64,000 nucleotides of DNA from positions 52,926,452 through 52,990,451 of the forward strand of contig CM060108.1 of assembly GCA_030522415.1 (NCBI GenBank). The letters run 5' to 3'. Within the stretch, counting starts at the first letter, position 1, and every line of letters starts with the position of its first letter. The notes under the pieces are model-generated. The model was given only the letters and a program-made list of their open reading frames with translations, ran no database searches and had not been told where the DNA came from. Position numbers and translations under genes: made by a program. Source of the DNA: Channallabes apus (taxonomy: Eukaryota > Chordata > Actinopteri > Siluriformes > Clariidae). Shown here in pieces: positions 22,701-34,567 of this stretch.

Positions 22701-23200
22701 AAATCTATGGAAAATGTAATTAGATTGGAGGATTGGGGATGAAGATAGATCAGAGGCAGGGTCAGAAGTTGGACCAAGATTCAGGACAAATTCAGATCAG
22801 AGACTGGAAAAGAAATTGAGCCAAGTTTGAGGACGAAGACAGATCAGATCATAAGCATGGGCAGAAATTAGAGCAGTATACAGGACAAACACAAATCAAA
22901 GGCAAGAACTTAAATTGAACCAAGATTAAGAATGAAGACAGATCAGATTATAGTCAAGGGCAGAAATTGGTCCAGGATTGAGGATGAAGACAAAACAAAC
23001 CATTAGCAGTAACAGAAATTGAATCAGGATTGAGAACGAAGACAGATCAGACCAGAAGCACGTACAGAGCATTGGACATTAGAGAGAAAAGGACTAAAGC
23101 TGGAAGTGGACAGATCAAGAAACGGGACATAGACGAGAATTGGATAAGAAGTGTTGGAGTTGGAATCAGAATCAGAGATGACAATCAGAAGTGATTGAGA
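22700..23200. repeat. Degenerate tandem repeat (GGCAGAAATTGGACCAAGAT type)
   Basis: The words CAGAAATTGGACCA, GATTGAGGACGAAGACAGAT and CAGATCATAAGCA recur in fixed order about every 60 bp, with many substitutions. This is an old minisatellite of about eight units. Confidence 0.65.
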
Positions 23201-24670
23201 TGGAAGATAGCTTACTCACATTAGGTTACCTGAAAACAGGTGTGCAGGATGCTGGATGGTGCAGCCTCCTTCCAACACCATCCAGGTAGATGACCTACAG
23301 TACCCCTACATTAGGTGTGAAATAATGTATGAACTTGTCTATTCCCTCCTTCCCCCAAGCATTCCTGAGAGCGAATTTAGATTTACACACACAGATGACA
23401 CACAGTGTAACCTGCAGGCATCATGGGATGGCGTCAGTGGGTTTTTCTGCATTCTCATGTTCTTTTACACAACATCTCCTCCCACTACAAAGTGGAATAC
23501 AACCCAAAATGGAAGAAAAAAGTTAAAGAAAGAATTTTCATTTTATTCTACCTGTTTTCCACCAGAGCTTGGTTAGGAGGAAGAAGGGCAGTGTTAGGGC
23601 AGAGATATGTTACAGCCAAGCAGATGTTCTGAATTAACGCTGAAGGCCCTCAGATCAGTGATAGGACTATAATCCAAACTCATGCTGCTGTGGATGGGAA
23701 AGAGCCTAAAAAGTAAGCACTTTAAAAAAAAAAAAAGTACTTTAATAAACCTCCTTGCTTCTCCCACTGCATTATGGGTAATACAGGATGTAAAGAGTCA
23801 GCGAGCATAGCGCTAAGGAGTGAACAGAGCTCATGGTTCACAGGGTTGAAATGGAGGGAAAAACTGGCTTTAAAATATAATAACCTTCCTGTTATTGGGA
23901 CATTATTATTATTTTCATTATTAGGCTGATGCAGTAGTCCAAGAATGTGTGTCTGTGTGTGTGTGTGTGTGTGTATGTGTGTATGTGTGTGTGTACGTCA
24001 GAGTGTGTATTGACTCAGAGGTTGTGCGTTTTTGCCAAAAACATGACGGCAAATCCCTGTACACACTCAGAGACGGAGGTTCAGGCCCTTGACAGATGTG
24101 TGTGTGCGTGTGTGTGTGTGTGTGTGCGGACCAGATTGGTCACATTTCACAATAATTTCATTCAAATATGAAATGTAAAATAGAAAGACCCATCTAACAA
24201 GGGAACAGGACAACAAAAACAACAACAACAACAATAATAATAATAATAATAATGTAACCTAAACCTGAAAATGAGGAAACTCTAGGAGGTAACTGGACAC
24301 AGCTGTGCTGGAAGGTGCAATTTTTAGTTTTCTGCTTGCCATGTTGGGTGCTGGATTTACAGTATGTCATATTGGAATAACAGTAAAGGGCATGTACTGA
24401 TTAGAAAACAAAATGCAGGATGGAGGGACAGATGGATGTCATCTCTGAAATGCTTGAGGGATTCAAGATGAAAAATTGACAATGTTCTACCTCCTTGATC
24501 TCTCTCTCTAGAAGAACTCTTCTAAAATCTGTCCTGGAGTGAAGAACCTGACAGTCCAGGTGATCAATCAATATTTATAATCCCAACAAACTAGAGTATA
24601 CAGTACATATCTGCCTTAAGTCATGATGGAAGTTTCTTAATTGTATCTGTCCAGTCAGTGCACCAATCTC
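23201..24670. other. Unassigned stretch with GT and AAT repeats
   Basis: GT runs at about 23945-24000 and 24098-24127, and AAC/AAT triplet runs at 24217-24254. No gene was recognised. Confidence 0.5.
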
Positions 24671-24671
24671 T

Positions 24672-24800
24672 GCACTCTGGGTTACTGATCAGGTGGTGAG
24701 TGTTTCCAGATGCCACTGTTGGGCCCTTGAGATAGAACCTTAACCGTCCCAGACTGATACCATGGCTGACCCTGTGATCAGACCACGGCTTCCTAGCAAA
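24672..24800 (+). mobile_element. SINE fragment, second family
   Basis: The stretch has CACTGTTGGGCCCTTGAGAT, ATGGCTGACCCTGTGATCAG and CTTCCTAGCAAAC in the order seen in the copies at 9716 and 60988, but it is shorter and diverged. Confidence 0.55.
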
Positions 24801-24809
24801 CATTGATGT

Positions 24810-26050
24810 TGCAGCTTCCTAACTTTTTCTTCTTCTACTTCTGGTACAGGAATTAGCTTCACCAATGCTACAATTACCTAATGGATCATCAATTCCTGCT
24901 CATGTTCAATTTCTTGCTTGGCAACAAGAACTTGTTTTGCTGCTTTGCATATGTTTACTTAAACCTGCCTCATGATGAAATGCTGAACAGTTGTTGTTCC
25001 TTCAGGCTGTTCTGTCAGGTGTTGCCAAAGCAGATCACCTGAGCCACACACTGGATTCAGGCCTAGGCCTAATACTGTAGGATTTGTTCCATTCCTGACC
25101 CAACTGTTCCACTTTTATCTACCTTGGGTTTGACACTAAGGAGGTCCTGCAGCACCAGCTACTTGTTCAATAGAAAAGAGCGTGAAAATATGTGGACATG
25201 AACAATAATTACTATGACAAAATAATGCTTTAAATATACTAGAAAATTGCTGGATATTTCCCAGACTGCAGTGACTACAACCAACGCTAGGGAACTCCAC
25301 CAAACATCACCTGTAGGAAGCACGTAAACCCACCATGTAAAAGCAGCCCTTCCTTCAGGCACGACCTATTTTAGGATGGAATATTATATATAATTACAAA
25401 AGACAAAAAGTACAGACGACATGAAGAATGTGAAGCACCTGAGCACATGATAATGATGAAAGAAACAGCATTGGCCTGAGGAATTATTGCTATGTCAGAA
25501 ATGATAGTGTTTGTTTTCTTTTGTTTTAAACAGAACGCCTGATCATGTTCTGGACTACCTGAATTCAATTAAAATAAAAGAAACATGCAGCAGATGTACA
25601 ATACAGAACAGATGCTGGGACTGGGATAGGTGTTGGTCTAACTAGTTTCCAGGAACAATTGTTCTTGATTTGTGACGCCTATGCTGCTCACAAGAGGAAA
25701 GAAAGAGGTGGAACCTCATCTTGTTTTTTGTTTTTTTTTGGTATTAGACACTAATCATTTCTAGTGCATAAGGTTTCGCCATGACCCTGTTTTGATTAAG
25801 TATGGAATGGGGTTATTCATCAAACAGGAAGTGGCTGCAGAAAGCTAAAAATAAAACAATATTAATACAAGCGCCTTCCTGTAAAGGTAAGATCGTCTGT
25901 CTCAGAGCAAATCCCCAATGAGCACAGCTCTAACACTCATTTAAAGTTGAAATGTCACACTGTAAACAGCATCAATGTAAAGCGATTAACAAGAGACGTA
26001 AGTTCAGGTGTGGTCATGATGTCCTGATGATGTGAATACGCTCCTCTGTA
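24810..26050. other. Unassigned stretch
   Basis: No gene, RNA or clear repeat was recognised. Confidence 0.5.
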
Positions 26051-26052
26051 AC

Positions 26053-26203
26053 CCTGAACTCGGAGACGTCTCCTTTTCATTCTGGCACACGCTGAACCAC
26101 TATCGTCGTCAAACAATCCCCCAGAGGCCTCCTGTTCCCAGACCTTAGCGATGCCGCCATCGTCTACGGAGTGTGTCCTCAACTGTCCCGTCCTCTCAGA
26201 TGC
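26053..26203 (-). CDS. Possible exon of an unidentified minus-strand gene
   Basis: On the minus strand a pyrimidine/GT-rich run ending GTGTTAG is followed by an open frame: ASERTGQLRTHSVDDGG, then IAKVWEQEASGGLFDDDSG, then ARMKRRRLRVQ. The mix of acidic and basic blocks and the CpG-containing codons look more like coding sequence than the flanks do. The suggested donor (AGG|GTTACA) is weak, and the frame stays open to 25955. I do not recognise the protein. It could be chance. Confidence 0.22.
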
Positions 26204-26658
26204 CTAACACAGACAACACACAAACACACATACATAACCGCATTTTGAAACAAAAATGGATGTTTTAGGTTTGTTTTTTATTGTCACTTGTAATAGAAAT
26301 AATATGAAGTATTTGACGATGCCATGTCACTCCACACCGACTCCCAGCTCTCTTTCAGGTGGTAGAAACACATTTGGAAAGAGTGATGTTCCTCCACAGC
26401 TGGTTGTAATTGCTGTTAAGTACCTGTGCTCGCTCTCACTTGTCCCTCACAACCTGGAAAAACAAGTGAGCTCAGGAGGGTTCCAAAAACAGGGAATAAA
26501 ATAAGCGAGGCAGGTGGAGGGAAGTGCTGCATAAACCATGTCAGAAATCAACACCAACATGAACAATCTATTACTGACATTTTATCATGTTTGAGAGAAT
26601 TATAGTATATACTGTATTCAGCAACTCAGGTCAAAGTTTTCCCTTCAGGAAAAACATA

Positions 26659-26684
26659 ATAATAATAATAATAATAATAATGCA
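26659..26684. repeat. (AAT)n microsatellite
   Basis: A short run of AAT triplets. Confidence 0.9.
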
Positions 26685-27059
26685 TAAACATATTACTCTA
26701 TAAAAGACAAACTCAGCATGTGGTTTCTTCATTACTGCTGAATATCGGCGGTCCCTCAGATGCAGCCACCACATCAGAGGCCTCCGGGTTTTTTGGCACG
26801 TTCTTAGTGTTTTGCGTTTAAGAGGTGCAGGCTTAGCAACATTTTTATTTCATAAATAAATTTCCCCCCATTGCAGCACTGTCTCAAAGGAGAAGCTATA
26901 AATACTTCCAAATACACACACACACACACACATATGCATGCACACTCACGTGGTTTGAATACAGTATCCATCTGCTAGAAACAAACTGAATTATACAAAA
27001 GAGAAGATTCTCTTGGTACTTTGGTTCAAGAATAACTTTCCTGTCTGACTTCCTGATTG

Positions 27060-27486
27060 ACTCAACAGTCGCTCCAATCCTCAACACACATTTCCAACCA
27101 CTTCAATCTCTCAACCTGTGGTCTCGGTCACTCCAGTACCTCAGCCCACATTCCCAGTCAAGAAAACCCATTATCCTGGTCACTCCAGTACCTCAGCCCA
27201 CATTCCCAGTCAAGAAAACCCATTATCATGGTCACTGTAGTACCTCAACTCTTATTTTTAGCATTTTTCTAACCAGGGTTGCTAGCTACTCCAGTTCCTC
27301 AATCTACAGTCCTACCTGCTTCAGTCCATCAAACAGAAACCCAAGAAAATACTCCATCCCAAGTGATCGGAGACACACCAGTCTCAAAGTCAGTCACCCC
27401 TGACGCACCAGTCACTCAATCAATAATCTCAGATACACTAGTCTTTCAATCAGTGATAGCAGACACACCAGTTTCTTAACTATTGA

Positions 27487-27554
<68 letters not shown>

Positions 27555-27715
27555 CAGTCAATGATCCAGTACCTTAACCAAGTATCTTAGACACACAAAT
27601 CCATCACAATGATTCCACAAAACCAATCATCCCAGATACACCAGTTTCTCAACCAGTGATCCCAGACCTACTGGCTCTTTAGCCAGTCAACTCATTGCCC
27701 TGGTCACTCCCAGGC
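27060..27715. repeat. Degenerate tandem repeat (CACTCCAGTACCTCAG type) with CA core
   Basis: Two near-identical copies of about 50 bp (CACTCCAGTACCTCAGCCCA to AAACCCATTATC) lie at about 27130-27232. More diverged words (CACACCAGTCTC, CACCAGTTTCTCAACCAGTG) continue to 27715, with units of about 30 bp. A pure CA run at 27487-27553 is embedded. The frame at 27279-27479 is a by-product of the repeat. Confidence 0.65.
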
Positions 27716-29785
27716 CACGATCCGGGTAGCTCAGGTCCTGCTACCAAGCTGTGAGTGTAATTTCTTCCAAGCCCTGTTTCCATATTAGAGTAAGAATGCC
27801 ACAGATATGCTCGAGACACAGCAGTGTCAGGAAGTGATGCTAAAGAATATCTAAAAGAGTAAATATGGAGATTGTTTAGATAACGTCTCCAAGCACAAAC
27901 CAGCTACAATAACAGTTGCAGCTACAGATGCAATCTTAGTTTCAGCTGCTCTGCCCACAAAGGCATCTGAATAATTTACGCCTGAGACCCCATGGTTCGT
28001 TACGTTTTCTGACCATTTGTCCTGCATCAGTAGCCTCCGTCACTCAAGGTGGTAACCCTGTTTCCAGATCTTGATCTTGAAGATAACTCCTACATGATTG
28101 GCTTGGGGCTGAGGTGCTATCCTTACCTAATACTTTACTACTTTTAGCAATAGCAGGAATCTGTCTTTACTCCCTTAAAAGGCACAGCCTCATTGTCATT
28201 GTCATTGAATATCATTTAGGTTTGTTAAGTTATTCTTATCAAAATCTAGTGCAAAGCCTTCTCAGAAGACTGGGGCTTATAATAAGAACAAAGAGGGTGT
28301 ACATCGGGGATATGGATGTCCTGGTCAGCGGTGCACTGTACTCATACAGTATTTTATGCCATATAAGATCATTAATTGATGATAAGTATTGTGAACACTT
28401 GTCTAATCACAGAGTGATGTTTTAACACACTGGTAGATTAACTCAATTTGTACTGGTGAGATAAAAACCATGACAGAAAGGGAGCATGGTGCATCAGTGG
28501 ATCTTTCCTGCAGGAAGATGGAGTTGAGACAAGAGCACCGGCCAAAACATTACTAATGTGAGAAAGGGGAGACGGCAGCAGGGCTTCCAGGGGGTTTCGT
28601 TAATATCGGAGAATTTAAAACTCCTACGCAAGTGTCAGTCATTCCTGATTCATATGTCCACTGGCTCGTTCGAGGAGGGAGGAAAAGGGGGCTGGTTTGG
28701 CATATTTTTGAGCGATCACATGTAGACTTCTGTTAAAATGCAGAGCTCCTACATGAAATGTCTGAAGACTTGCAGGTCTGCAAATGTCTTCTACATAAAT
28801 AATGGCACTGCGAAGTAAAATAATCTTAAGTCTAATCCATAAATCTCTAATCCTTTGCTCACAGGGGAACAGGGGAGGATAAAATACTCCAGAGCTCAGG
28901 ATGGATCTGAAAGGTGTTTGTGCATGCACAGATGAAGAAGAAGAAGATGACAACGGACCACCCAGAACCGACTCACTCTTTCTTTCACGCAGCAGATTTA
29001 GATGCCGTAGATGCCACATCATTTGATAGTGACACTCACAATAACAATCGGTATGAAAATACAAAGCTGGCGTATGATAATATTATGATTCGCACAAGTC
29101 CACTGTGGACGTGTACACACATGTCCAGGCTGCCATAGTTTATCATCCAAATGCTTTGGTAGTTTAGTGCTGAACTATTTTTATTAGGGTTTTGTTTTTG
29201 TGGGTGATGAGAGTGGCGTATGTCTGTCTGGAGCAGGACGTTGCACATGCTGCAGCTGTTTCTTGGATTAGAGAGTGTGATTAAAAGCTCAGGATTCACG
29301 GCACCGCCGCTCATACCGCACCACGCTGGAGCCAAACACAAACACACACACACACACACACACAGATATATAGGGTCATTATCATTCTGATTATATTCTA
29401 CAACACATAGATCCTGACCTGACCAAAATGAGGTTTTATTTGAGAACAGGTATTTCAGGTCTTTTTTTCACCTGCAAATTTATTTCTTCATTTTTCTTTC
29501 CTTTCACATGGCAGATCTTGGGGAATGAAGAAATAAGAATGAAGAGAAACATGTGCTTTGAATCTTTCCAAACTGCTGCTTTTGATAAAAACTAACAGAC
29601 AACCTCAACTGTCTTGCAGTGCCATAAACAAACAGGAAAATGCAGGACTTCCCTCAAATGAATAACCAAAACGAAAGAAAGATAGTGAGGAGTCACAATC
29701 AGACACAAGGAAATGGTAACAAAGAAACATACTTTCATTATCGAAAAAAAGAAGAAAAGAGATTTAAACATTAATGAGTGAAGAT
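27716..29785. other. Unassigned stretch
   Basis: A CA run lies at about 29339-29363. Around 28860-29060 both strands have moderately open frames near GAAGAAGAAGAAGATGAC, but no domain was recognised. Confidence 0.45.
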
Positions 29786-30486
29786 TGGTTGTGAGGGAAA
29801 GTTCGTGATTAGTGACTGGTTATTTGGGAACAACAGTGATCAGCAATTTGTCTTGAAGAACAATGGTTAATGATTAATGATTGGTCATAAGAAGCAATTA
29901 TGAGTTATGACGCATGTTTGGAAACAATTGTTATTAGTGATTGGTTTTTGGGAATAAATGTGTTGACCGGCCGATTGTTGAACGGCTTTTGGCACCAATG
30001 TTGATTAGTGATTGACTTTTGGAAAAAAAAAATTAATTGTTTTTTTGGGACCAATGGCAATTAGTGATTCGCTTTTGTGATCAACAGCTTGGGAATAATT
30101 GTGATTAATGATTGGCATTTGGAATCAGTGGTGATTAGTGCTTAGTTTTGGAAACAATGGTGGTTAGTAATTGGTGTTTGGAAATAATGGTGATGGATAT
30201 TGGGTTTTGGAAATAGTGGTGATCACTGGTTGGTCATTAGTGATTGGTGCTTGGGAATAATAGTGATTAGTAATTGGTTTTAGGGAAAAGTGATGATTAT
30301 GATTGGATTTGGGAACAATTGTCATTTTTATTTGGTTTTGGGGAAAAATAGTGATTAGAGATTGACTTTTGAAAACAATGGTGTTTAGTGAGCAGCGTTT
30401 GGGGAAAATGGTGATCAGTCGCTGTTTTTGATGAACAATGGTGATTAGTGGATGGCTTCGAGGAACGATGGTAATTAGTGTTTGGT
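29786..30486. repeat. Degenerate minisatellite (GTGATTAGTGATTGGTTTTG type), first block
   Basis: Units of about 28 bp reading GATTAGTGATTGGTTTTGGG then AACAATGGT recur with heavy divergence. The same repeat resumes at about 31415-31968 and again at 34420-34480, so one original array has been split by two LINE insertions. Confidence 0.8.
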
Positions 30487-31415
30487 TTTCAAATTCAAAT
30501 ATACATACACAGTACATACACAGTCATACACAGTACGATATGCAGTGAAATGCTTAGACAACTGCTCGTGACCTTAAAATAAAAGACTATGAATAGGAAA
30601 TAAATATGAAAAATAAAATAGAGGGTGAATTTAACTAGGAAAGAATAAAATAAAAATATAAAAATTAAAGTTCAAATAAAATAACTGTACAACAATACAC
30701 CATATAGAAAATATATGAAGAATATATGAACAATAAGAGCAGCTGTATGAGTAGGAAAAGAATGGTAATAACATCTTTTAAACATTGACATTGACTGGAC
30801 AATCATGGACACATTCATACACACTTGCACTACATATTTATATATTCATGTATCTGGACCATTGCACAAGACACTTTAATAAGTCACTTTTTATGCATAT
30901 TTGCACAACCACTGCCACTTTCAAATTTGATATATATCCATTTTCTAAAAATATATTTCTATATTTTGTAATATTTTTATCACTTGTACAGTTTATCTTA
31001 CCAGTTAAGTTTATTTTCTTTAGTATCTCTTTTTATTCATATTTATTCCTTAAGTATAAGTTTTATTTTATTTTATTTTTAAGGTCACTGGCAGTGGTCA
31101 TACAGTATAAGCATTTCACTGCATTTCGTACTGTGTATGATTGTGTATGTGACAAATAAAATTTGAATTTGAATGTCCAGGGTTGTGCAATCCACATGTT
31201 TAAAGTGTCTTGTGCAGTGCGAATATGCTTAAAGTGATTTATTTAAAGTGACTTGTGATAGTGATTTGAGTGATTTGATGACCACGAAGTGTAGTTGTGC
31301 AGTGGTCACTAGTGTAAACGAATGTCCAGAAAGTCCAGAGTGTGTGTAAAAACCATATGTGTGGGTCAGTACTGTGTGGTGGTGTGATTGAGAGACCGTA
31401 TCGCCTGCGGGAAGA
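30487..31415 (-). mobile_element. 5'-truncated CR1-type LINE, with a second tail nested in it
   Basis: The left edge carries the minus-strand LINE tail (TTCAAATTCAAATATAC, then ATGCAGTGAAATGCTTAG). The right edge (near 31395-31415) matches the ORF end region, ATCGCCTGCGGGAAGAAG, shared with 32410. Between them, about 30785-31175, is an oppositely oriented LINE 3' end closing with ATGTGACAAATAAAATTTGA. This is best read as one truncated LINE interrupted by another. Confidence 0.65.
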
Positions 31416-31967
31416 AGGTTTTGAGGAACAGTGGTGATTAATGGTTGATGTTTGAAGTGATTGGATTTTAGGAACAATGTCGTGATTAGTAATTGCAATC
31501 TCATTCTGGGATTAGTAAGTTATTAAAAAAATTTTCTTTAAATTGGTCTTTGGTGACAGTGCTGAGTAATTGGTTTTGGGAAAATTGTGATTAGTGGTTG
31601 GTTTTGAGGAACAACGGTGATAAGTGATTTTAAGTGTTTTGGGAATAATAATGATCAGCAACTGGTCTTTACGAACAATGGTAAATGATTACCAATTTTT
31701 TTCACACAAATGGTGATTAATGATTGGCTTTTTTGAAGAAAAAAAAGTGTTAAGGGACAATGGCAATTTGTAGTTGGTTTCGCAGAACAATTGTGATTAG
31801 TGGTTGATTTTGAAGAACAGTAGTGTTTATTGGTTGGTTTTGAGAAACAATAGTGAATAGTGGTTGGTTTTGAGGGATAATGGTGATTAATGTTTGTTTT
31901 TTGGGAACGATGATGATTAGTGGTTGGTTTTGGGAATGATTATGATTAGTGGTTGGATTTGAGAAAC
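31416..31967. repeat. Degenerate minisatellite, second block
   Basis: GATTAGTGGTTGGTTTTGAG and GAACAATGGTGATTAGTG-like units continue the array seen at 29786-30486. The block ends abruptly at the LINE tail at about 31968. Confidence 0.8.
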
Positions 31968-32065
31968 ATTCAAATTCAAATTCAAATTTTATTGGTCACA
32001 TACACAATCATACACAGTATAATATGCAGTGAAATGCTTTATACGACCGCCAGTGACCTTAAAAA

Positions 32066-32073
32066 AAGAAGAA

Positions 32074-32121
<48 letters not shown>

Positions 32122-32123
32122 AA
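32066..32123. repeat. (GAAA)n tract
   Basis: AAAG/GAAA tetranucleotide run of about 58 bp in the LINE 3' untranslated region. Confidence 0.93.
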
Positions 32124-32373
32124 ATAAAAGCTTGTACGTAAAATAAATAATCAATAAAAAGTAAATACTAAAGAAATAATTTTAACTAGTAAAATTAACT
32201 GTGCATAAGGGCATAATAAAATATTGCAAAAATATATGATTAAAGTGTCAGTGGTTGTGCAAATATGCATGGAGGTGACATGTGCAATTGTCCAGATGTA
32301 TGAGTATTTAGTGCAAGTGTGTATGAATGTGTCCATGATTGTTCAGTCAGTGTTGTGAGCTTAAAAGATGTTA

Positions 32374-34415
32374 TTAGTCCTGTGTGGTGTAGTGATGATT
32401 GAGAGACCTTATCGCCTGCGGGAAGAAGCTCCTCCTCAGTCTCTCTGTGTTGGCCTTTAGGGAGCGGAATCTCTTCCCAGACCGCAACAAAGAGAACAGT
32501 CCATTACTGGGGTGACTGAGGTCCTTCATGATCTTCCTGGCCTTAGTCCAGCACCGCTTGCTGTAGATGGAGTGTAGGTCAGGGAGCTCAGTGCGGATGA
32601 TGCGCTCAGCTGATCGCACCACCCTCTGTAGAGCTCGTCTGTCCTGCATGGTGCTGTTCCCGAACCAGGTCGTGATATTTCCCGTCAGGATGCTCTCTAT
32701 GGTGCAGGAGTAGAAGTTCCTGAGCAACTTGGAGGGCAGTCTTAAGTCTCTCAAGCGTCTGAGGTGGTAGAGACGCTGCCGGGCTTTTTTCACCACGGTG
32801 CTGATGTGACAGGACCATGATAGGTCCTGCGTGATGTGAACACCGAGGTATCTGAAGCTGTCCACTCTCTCCACTCTCTCTCACTCCTGTTGATGACGGG
32901 GGTCTGGTAGTTCCTCTCCTGCTTTGTACTAAAGTCCACTATCAGCTCCTTTGTCTTACTGACGTTCAGGAGGAGATTGTTCCTCTGGCACCAGTTCACC
33001 AGATTTCCAATCTCCTCTAAGTAGTCCGACTCATCATTGTTGGTGATCAGTCCGACCACGACGGTGTCGTCAGCAAACTTGATGATGGAGGTGGAGTTGG
33101 TAGTGGCCACGCAGTCGTGGGTATACAAAGAGTACAGCAGGGGGCTCAGAACACAACCCTGGGGGGCTCCAGTGCTAAGAGTGAGTGTGGCTGAGACATG
33201 TCCGCCCATCCTTACTGCCTGTGGTCTGCCAGTCAGAAAATTGGAGATCCACTGACATATAGATGAGCTCAGTCCCAGGTGCTCCAGCTTGGTGGTGAGT
33301 GTGGAGGGAATTATTGTGTTAAAAGCAGAGCTGTAGTCGATGAAGAGCATTTTAACATAATTCCCTTTCCTAGTGTCCAGGTGAGTGAGTGATGTGTGGA
33401 GGAGATGAGAGATTGCATCGTCTGTGGAGCGGTTCTGACGGTATGCAAACTGTAGTGGGTCCAGTGTGTCGGGTAGTGAAGAAATGATGAAGTCTCTGAT
33501 AAGGCGTTCAAAGCACTTCATCACTACTGAGGTGAGAGCTACAGGGCGATAGTCATTGAGAGAAGCAGGATGTGGTTTCTTTGGAACAGGAACAATGATG
33601 GACTCTTTGAAGCATGTGGGGATCACCGACTGAGATAAAGAGATGTTGAATATCTCAGTGAACACAGGTGCTAGCTGGTCTGCGCAGGCTCTGAGGATAC
33701 GGCCTGAGATGCCGTCTGGTCCTGCTGCTTTCCTGGTGTTCACTCTCTTGAAGGCTCTCCTCACGTCGTGCTCGGAGATGATGAGCGCGTTCCCAGTGCT
33801 GGCTGTGTCTTCCTGTCTGCAGCTGTTAGCGCCGCTAGCATTAGCACCGTTAGCATTAGCGCCGTTAGCATTAGCATCGCTAGCGTCTTTAGCTGCAGCC
33901 TCGGAGCGAGCATAGAAGATGTTGAGCTCGTCTGCCAGAGTCGCGTCCGCGTTCGTCATACCAGATGCTGGTGCTTTATAGTCCGTTATTGTTCTCAGTC
34001 CCTGCCATAGGCTCCTAGAGTCACTCTGTTGAAGCTGTGACTCTAGTTTTCTCCCGTAGCGCTGCTTCGCCTCTTTCACCACCTTCCGGACGTTATATGA
34101 CGCAGCCTTGTACGGTTCCATGTCCCCCGATGCAAGTCCCGTGTTGTAGGCAGCTGTGCAAGATCTCAGAGCATCGCGGATGGTTTTATCCACCCACGGC
34201 TTCTGGTTGGGAAACGTTCTGATAGTCTTTTTCTCTACCGTATCGTCTACCAGCTTGTCAATAAATCCCACAACTGCTTCCGTAAACACGCTGACGTCAT
34301 CATCGGAGCTGTTTCTGAACATGTCCCAGTCTGAGTCATCGAGTGCGTCCTGTAACGCGGCCACCGATTGGTCCGTCCAGCGCGGTGAATATTGGTGAAT
34401 ATTGCTTGGTTTCAT
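32374..34415 (-). pseudogene. LINE reverse transcriptase (copy A), one frameshift
   Basis: The first frame (34415 to about 32870, 541 codons on its own) runs from PRWTDQSVAALQDALDDSDW through the RT. Motifs are NDYRPVALTSVVMKCFERLI, QFAYRQNRSTDDAI, LFIDYSSAFNTI (catalytic Asp), APQGCVLSPLLYSLYTHD and IIKFADDTVVV (the FADD catalytic pair). A length change in GAGAGAGTGGAGAGAG then shifts the frame; the C-terminal part (VDSFRYLGVHITQDLSWSCH to the stop at 32374) is open in the next frame. The endonuclease and any ORF1 are missing. The RT residues are intact but the frameshift and truncation make this a dead copy. Confidence 0.85.
33828..33895 (-). repeat. 15-bp coding repeat inside LINE copy A
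   Basis: On the plus strand GCGCCGTTAGCATTA-like 15-mers repeat about four times. On the minus strand they encode ANGANANGANASGANS in frame. The related copy B lacks this block at the same place. Confidence 0.85.
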
Positions 34416-34500
34416 GGTTAAATGGTGAATAGTGGTTGGGGTTTTGAGGAACGATGGAGATTAGTGGTTGGTTTTTAAAGGTTGTAAGGTTCAGTGACAG
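34416..34500. repeat. Minisatellite remnant between two head-to-head LINEs
   Basis: GAATAGTGGTTGGGGTTTTGAGG and GAGATTAGTGGTTGGTTT belong to the array at 29786-31967. The remnant lies between the 5' ends of LINE copies A (minus) and B (plus). Confidence 0.7.
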
Positions 34501-34567
34501 AATTTAGTTTTTTTAAGTTAGTTTTCAGTGACCAAAAACCGGCAAACTCATCACCATTGAGTACATT

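Larger units (their letters stand above)
31968..34415 (-). mobile_element. CR1-type LINE, 5'-truncated, minus strand (copy A)
   Basis: The 3' end is the TTTGAATTTGAATTTGAAT tail at 31968-31990. It is preceded on the minus strand by CATTTCACTGCATATTATAC and by an AAAG tract (32066-32123). The body encodes the region after the endonuclease and a full reverse transcriptase. The copy ends at 34415, inside the minisatellite and facing a related plus-strand copy. One frameshift near 32870 splits the frame. Confidence 0.85.

Noticed and set aside
28914..29138. Frames on both strands near GAAGAAGAAGAAGATGAC
   Set aside because: Both strands look equally open around a triplet-like run, splice sites are ambiguous, and no domain was recognised.
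30164..30517. 117-codon minus-strand frame with NHHFSLKPITNHYYS-like repeats
   Set aside because: It is a by-product of the degenerate 28-bp minisatellite.
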